Below are positions 5,564 through 7,671 of a stretch of DNA of 7,671 nucleotides, in pieces (positions within the stretch are counted from its first letter, which is position 1; each line of letters opens with the position of its first letter). The notes below the pieces were generated by a model. The model worked only from the letters and a program-made list of their open reading frames with translations, was not told the DNA's origin and did no database searches. The position numbers were made by a program, and so were the translations under genes. The stretch is taken from positions 1 to 7,671 of the forward strand of contig DATCZS010000160.1 in the NCBI GenBank assembly GCA_036525795.1. The letters are read 5' to 3'. The stretch is from DATCZS01 sp036525795 (lineage in GTDB: Bacteria > Actinomycetota > Acidimicrobiia > Spongiisociales > ZC4RG35).

Positions 5564-5921
5564 CGCAGTAGCGAAGCCCGGTGGGATGCGGGCCGTCGTC
5601 GAAGATGTGGCCGAGGTGGCCCCCGCATGCGGAGCACAGGATCTCGGTGCGAACCATTCCGTAGGACGTGTCGGACTTCTCGGCGATGCGTCCGTCGTCG
5701 ACCGGTTGGTAGAAGCTCGGCCACCCGGACCCCGATTCGTACTTCGTGTCGGAGCTGAACAGCTCGGTACCGCACCCGGCACATCGGTAGACGCCCTGGC
5801 GCTTCTCGTTCCACAGTTCGCCGGTGAACGCCGGCTCGGTCGCACCCTGGCGGAGGATGCGGAACCGCTCCGGAGAGAGCCTGGCGCGCCACTCCTCTTC
5901 GGTGGTGGGAAGGTCGCTCAT
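5526..5921 (-). CDS. msrB: Peptide-methionine (R)-S-oxide reductase MsrB
   Basis: A 131-residue cytosolic repair enzyme that reduces methionine-R-sulfoxide in proteins. The zinc-binding pairs C47-x2-C50 (CAGC) and C96-x2-C99 (CSAC), the GWPSF signature at 66-70, HLGHIFDDGP at 102-111 and the catalytic RYCVNSASL with C119 are all present at family length. There are only five cysteines: four bind zinc and one is catalytic. The position that carries a resolving cysteine in many MsrBs (GCGWPSF) is Ser65, so this is a one-Cys type that must be recycled directly by thioredoxin or another thiol. An in-frame ATG 12 nt upstream (5933) lies inside the TATGGT -10 box, so the start at 5921, 7 nt after that box, is preferred. 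The gene converges on the GNAT gene with a 38-bp overlap and lies 34 nt after the NUDIX stop. Confidence 0.95.
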   Translation of the reverse strand: MSDLPTTEEEWRARLSPERFRILRQGATEPAFTGELWNEKRQGVYRCAGCGTELFSSDTKYESGSGWPSFYQPVDDGRIAEKSDTSYGMVRTEILCSACGGHLGHIFDDGPHPTGLRYCVNSASLELDPGD

Positions 5922-5928
5922 CCCCAGA

Positions 5929-5934
5929 ACCATA
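5929..5934 (-). promoter_or_regulatory. -10 box (TATGGT) of msrB, leaderless type
   Basis: The minus strand reads TATGGT, ending 7 nt before the ATG at 5921. The box includes the upstream in-frame ATG at 5933, which therefore cannot be translated from a transcript starting here. The same TATGGTTCT 9-mer precedes the NUDIX start. Confidence 0.6.
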
Positions 5935-5955
5935 CGCCGGGTGGGGCGCTACACC

Positions 5956-6393
5956 TCACCACGCAAGCAGACGGTCCACGAAGGCGCGCTGGGCGGGATT
6001 GAGCAGCATGCGCGCCTCGTCGGGAGCCGCCCACCGGACGACGTCGATCTCCGGGAAGGTCAGGAGCCGGCCCCGCCACGGCATCGTGACCGTGTCTCCG
6101 GCCAGCGTCTCGGGGTCGTAGTCCGCCTCGATCGCCCACGCCACCACCCGCTTCCCCGAACGCTGGATCACCTCGCCGAGCTCGAGGACCGCTCCCACCG
6201 GGGCCCGCCAGCCGGTCTCCTCCTCGAACTCGCGCCGGGCGGCGTCGTATGGATTCTCCCCTGGTTCCACCATGCCCTTGATGATCGACCACGACCCCTC
6301 GTGGCGATTGGCCCACAGGGGCCCTCCGGGGTGTGCGACGAGCATCTCGAGCTCGTGACGACGTCGAAAGGGGAGGATGCCGGCGCTGAACAC
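5956..6393 (-). CDS. NUDIX hydrolase
   Basis: A 145-residue Mg-dependent hydrolase of nucleoside diphosphates linked to another group. The Nudix box GMVEPGENPYDAARREFEEE, then TGW, covers residues 40-62 from this start and matches G-x5-E-x7-REUXEEXGU exactly. The N-terminus FSAGILPFRR and the KG immediately before the box fit compact NUDIX proteins of about 150 residues. The substrate cannot be read from sequence; housecleaning of a damaged nucleotide or turnover of a dinucleotide are options. The GTG at 6393 is chosen because TATGGT lies 7 nt upstream. The first in-frame ATG (6405), which would add MVLP, lies within that box and would be the start only if a longer transcript exists. It lies 34 nt upstream of msrB on the same strand and diverges from the CHAD gene. 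Confidence 0.9.
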   Translation of the reverse strand: MFSAGILPFRRRHELEMLVAHPGGPLWANRHEGSWSIIKGMVEPGENPYDAARREFEEETGWRAPVGAVLELGEVIQRSGKRVVAWAIEADYDPETLAGDTVTMPWRGRLLTFPEIDVVRWAAPDEARMLLNPAQRAFVDRLLAW

Positions 6394-6400
6394 CGGGAGA

Positions 6401-6406
6401 ACCATA
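6401..6406 (-). promoter_or_regulatory. -10 box (TATGGT) of the NUDIX gene, leaderless type
   Basis: The minus strand reads TATGGT with exactly 7 nt before the GTG at 6393, the same arrangement as msrB. No -35 element is recognisable in the 75-bp divergent region shared with the CHAD gene. Confidence 0.5.
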
Positions 6407-6455
6407 CGGGCCGGGCGTCCCGTGTGGCCTGCACGGTCGTAGGGGCTCGGGGCGG

Positions 6456-6461
6456 TACGCT
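6456..6461 (+). promoter_or_regulatory. -10 box (TACGCT) of the CHAD gene, leaderless type
   Basis: TACGCT fits TANNNT and ends 6 nt before the GTG at 6468. No Shine-Dalgarno is seen in front of the GTG, supporting a leaderless mRNA. Confidence 0.5.
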
Positions 6462-6467
6462 GCGGAT

Positions 6468-7475
6468 GTGACGGAGATCGACATCGCCACGGCCGGACGA
6501 TTCCTGCCTGTCCCGATGCCGGAGTTCTCCCTGCACGCCCGTCAGCGGCTGGCGGACGGCCTGCGAGACGCTGCCCTCCAGCAGTTCGACCAGGCGATCG
6601 CAGGCCTGACCGAGGGAGGGGACATCGATCCCGCCATCCACGAGGCCCGAAAGGCCATGAAGCGGATTCGAGCCATGCTCCGGCTGGTTCGCCCGGTCAT
6701 CTCCCACGACGTCTATCGAGCCGAGAACGGCATCCTGCGCGACACGGCCCGGATGATCGCCCCGATCCGCGACGGGCGGGTGATGGTCGACACCGTCAGG
6801 GACCTGCGCGAGCGGTTCGCCCTGCAGCTTCGCCCGACTGCCCTCGACGGTCTCGAGCAGGCGCTGGCTGCCCGCCATCAGCGAACCCGGGCGGTCTTGA
6901 TGCACGACCATGGCGCAGTCCGCCACACGGTGTACGTGCTCCGGTCCGCCCGTGCCAGGTATGCGTCCTGGCCGGTCGAGGACGACGCCGTCAACGGCCG
7001 AAATGCCATCTCTCATCGCTACGAGTCGGTGGGGGAGGGCCTGGAGGCCACCTACCGCCGGGGCCGGGACGAGATGCGGACCGCCATCGACCATCCCACC
7101 GCCGAGCACTTCCACCTATGGCGGAAGCGAGCCAAGTACCTGCGTCACCAGACGGAGCTGCTCATGCCGCTCTGGCCCGAGGTGCTGGAGGGCTACGCCG
7201 GGACGCTGCACCAGCTGGGGGAGGTCCTGGGCGCCGAGCACGACCTGGCCGAGCTGCTCAGGTTGGTGGTGCACGTTCCCGACCTGGCTGCAGATCCGAT
7301 CGAACGATCACTCCTGGTGGCGCTCGCCCAGCACCGGCGGCGCGAGTTCCAGACCACCGCCATCACGATCGGGCGCCGGATCTACTGTGAGCGCCCGGGG
7401 GATTTCACCCGCCGCCATCAGGCGTATTGGGAGGCGTGGGAGACCGAGACGCGACCGGCGGAAACCGCGCTCTAG
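6468..7475 (+). CDS. CHAD-domain protein (putative polyphosphate-binding)
   Basis: A 335-residue, all-helical, stand-alone CHAD protein (conserved histidine alpha-helical domain). The two halves each carry the basic histidine helix: HEARKAMKRIRAMLRLVRP at 58-76 and HLWRKRAKYLRHQTELL at 216-232, followed by LGAEHDLAELL at 254-264. The many Arg, Lys and His residues facing one surface are those known to bind polyphosphate in this family, so a polyphosphate-associated role is likely, without any catalytic activity shown. No CYTH triphosphatase domain is fused to it and none is seen nearby. The N-terminal 25 residues precede the domain, and the last 30 are polar. The GTG start is supported by TACGCT 6 nt upstream. 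It diverges from the NUDIX gene and converges on the partial gene at the right edge with a 37-nt gap that holds no clear terminator. Confidence 0.9.
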   Translation: MTEIDIATAGRFLPVPMPEFSLHARQRLADGLRDAALQQFDQAIAGLTEGGDIDPAIHEARKAMKRIRAMLRLVRPVISHDVYRAENGILRDTARMIAPIRDGRVMVDTVRDLRERFALQLRPTALDGLEQALAARHQRTRAVLMHDHGAVRHTVYVLRSARARYASWPVEDDAVNGRNAISHRYESVGEGLEATYRRGRDEMRTAIDHPTAEHFHLWRKRAKYLRHQTELLMPLWPEVLEGYAGTLHQLGEVLGAEHDLAELLRLVVHVPDLAADPIERSLLVALAQHRRREFQTTAITIGRRIYCERPGDFTRRHQAYWEAWETETRPAETAL

Positions 7476-7512
7476 CGGCCCCGGTCTCGGCCCGACCACC
7501 CACCGCCCGCGA

Positions 7513-7671
7513 TCACTGGAAGCTCACGAACACGACCACCGGGTCGAGATCGAGGACTTGCTCGGCGGAGGCCATGGGGGAGTCCTCGTCGAAGAAGTTC
7601 TTCCATCCCCAACGCCAGGTGACCTCGTCCTGTCCGGCGGTGATCGCCCGGTAGGTCTCGTACTTGCTGGG
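7513..7671 (-). CDS. C-terminal end of an unrecognised protein (partial)
   Basis: The minus strand reads 52 codons from the window edge to a TGA at 7515-7513. The tail has GQDEVTWRWGWKNFF with three tryptophans and two phenylalanines near its middle, then an acidic patch, and ends in the hydrophobic LDPVVVFVSFQ, which looks like a final beta strand. Codon use is typical of the window (third positions almost all G or C), which supports real coding. Too little is visible to name a family. It converges on the CHAD gene. Confidence 0.6.
   Translation of the reverse strand, partial: PSKYETYRAITAGQDEVTWRWGWKNFFDEDSPMASAEQVLDLDPVVVFVSFQ

Noticed and set aside
7476..7512. Possible terminator between CHAD and the convergent partial gene
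   Set aside because: The GGCC repeats do not form a proper stem and there is no T-run.

Overview
The window is GC-rich, densely packed chromosomal DNA, and most likely comes from an actinomycete-type bacterium (Actinomycetota, possibly an Acidimicrobiia-like lineage). This rests on the composition, a DUF3039-type small protein, actinobacterial-looking kinase and methyltransferase families, and repeated TANNNT -10 boxes placed 6-7 nt in front of start codons, the hallmark of leaderless transcription. The lineage is inference. I see no rRNA, tRNA, CRISPR array, insertion sequence or phage gene.

Layout from left to right. Positions 1-1047 (minus) hold most of a phenylacetate-CoA ligase, cut by the window edge. 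A 178-bp divergent region with an inverted repeat separates it from a small DUF3039-like protein (1226-1456, plus). A minus-strand series follows, read from right to left: an orphan beta-class DNA methyltransferase (4818-3853), a secreted cysteine-rich putative lipoprotein (3822-3028), a low-molecular-weight phosphatase (2980-2507), a 68-residue protein with a C-x-H ... C-x2-C pattern (2423-2217) and a fructosamine-kinase-family protein (2191-1460). A GNAT acetyltransferase (4940-5563, plus) diverges from the methyltransferase and overlaps tail-to-tail with msrB (5921-5526, minus). A NUDIX hydrolase (6393-5956, minus) lies upstream of msrB and diverges from a stand-alone CHAD protein (6468-7475, plus). 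The C-terminal end of an unrecognised minus-strand gene closes the window.

Functional reading. The phosphatase and the fructosamine-family kinase form a known type of association in which both enzymes act on sugar adducts (ribulosamines and similar) on proteins; the small CHCC protein lies between them and is the best candidate here for something undescribed. With MsrB (methionine sulfoxide repair), a NUDIX hydrolase and a Pat-like acetyltransferase, the neighbourhood leans towards protein and metabolite damage repair, although most of the genes appear to have their own promoters and need not be one system.

Six start codons (DUF3039, LMW phosphatase, methyltransferase, MsrB, NUDIX, CHAD) are preceded by TANNNT at 6-7 nt. 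For MsrB and NUDIX this moves the start downstream of the first in-frame ATG, because that ATG lies inside the -10 box. By contrast, paaK and the GNAT gene have Shine-Dalgarno sequences.
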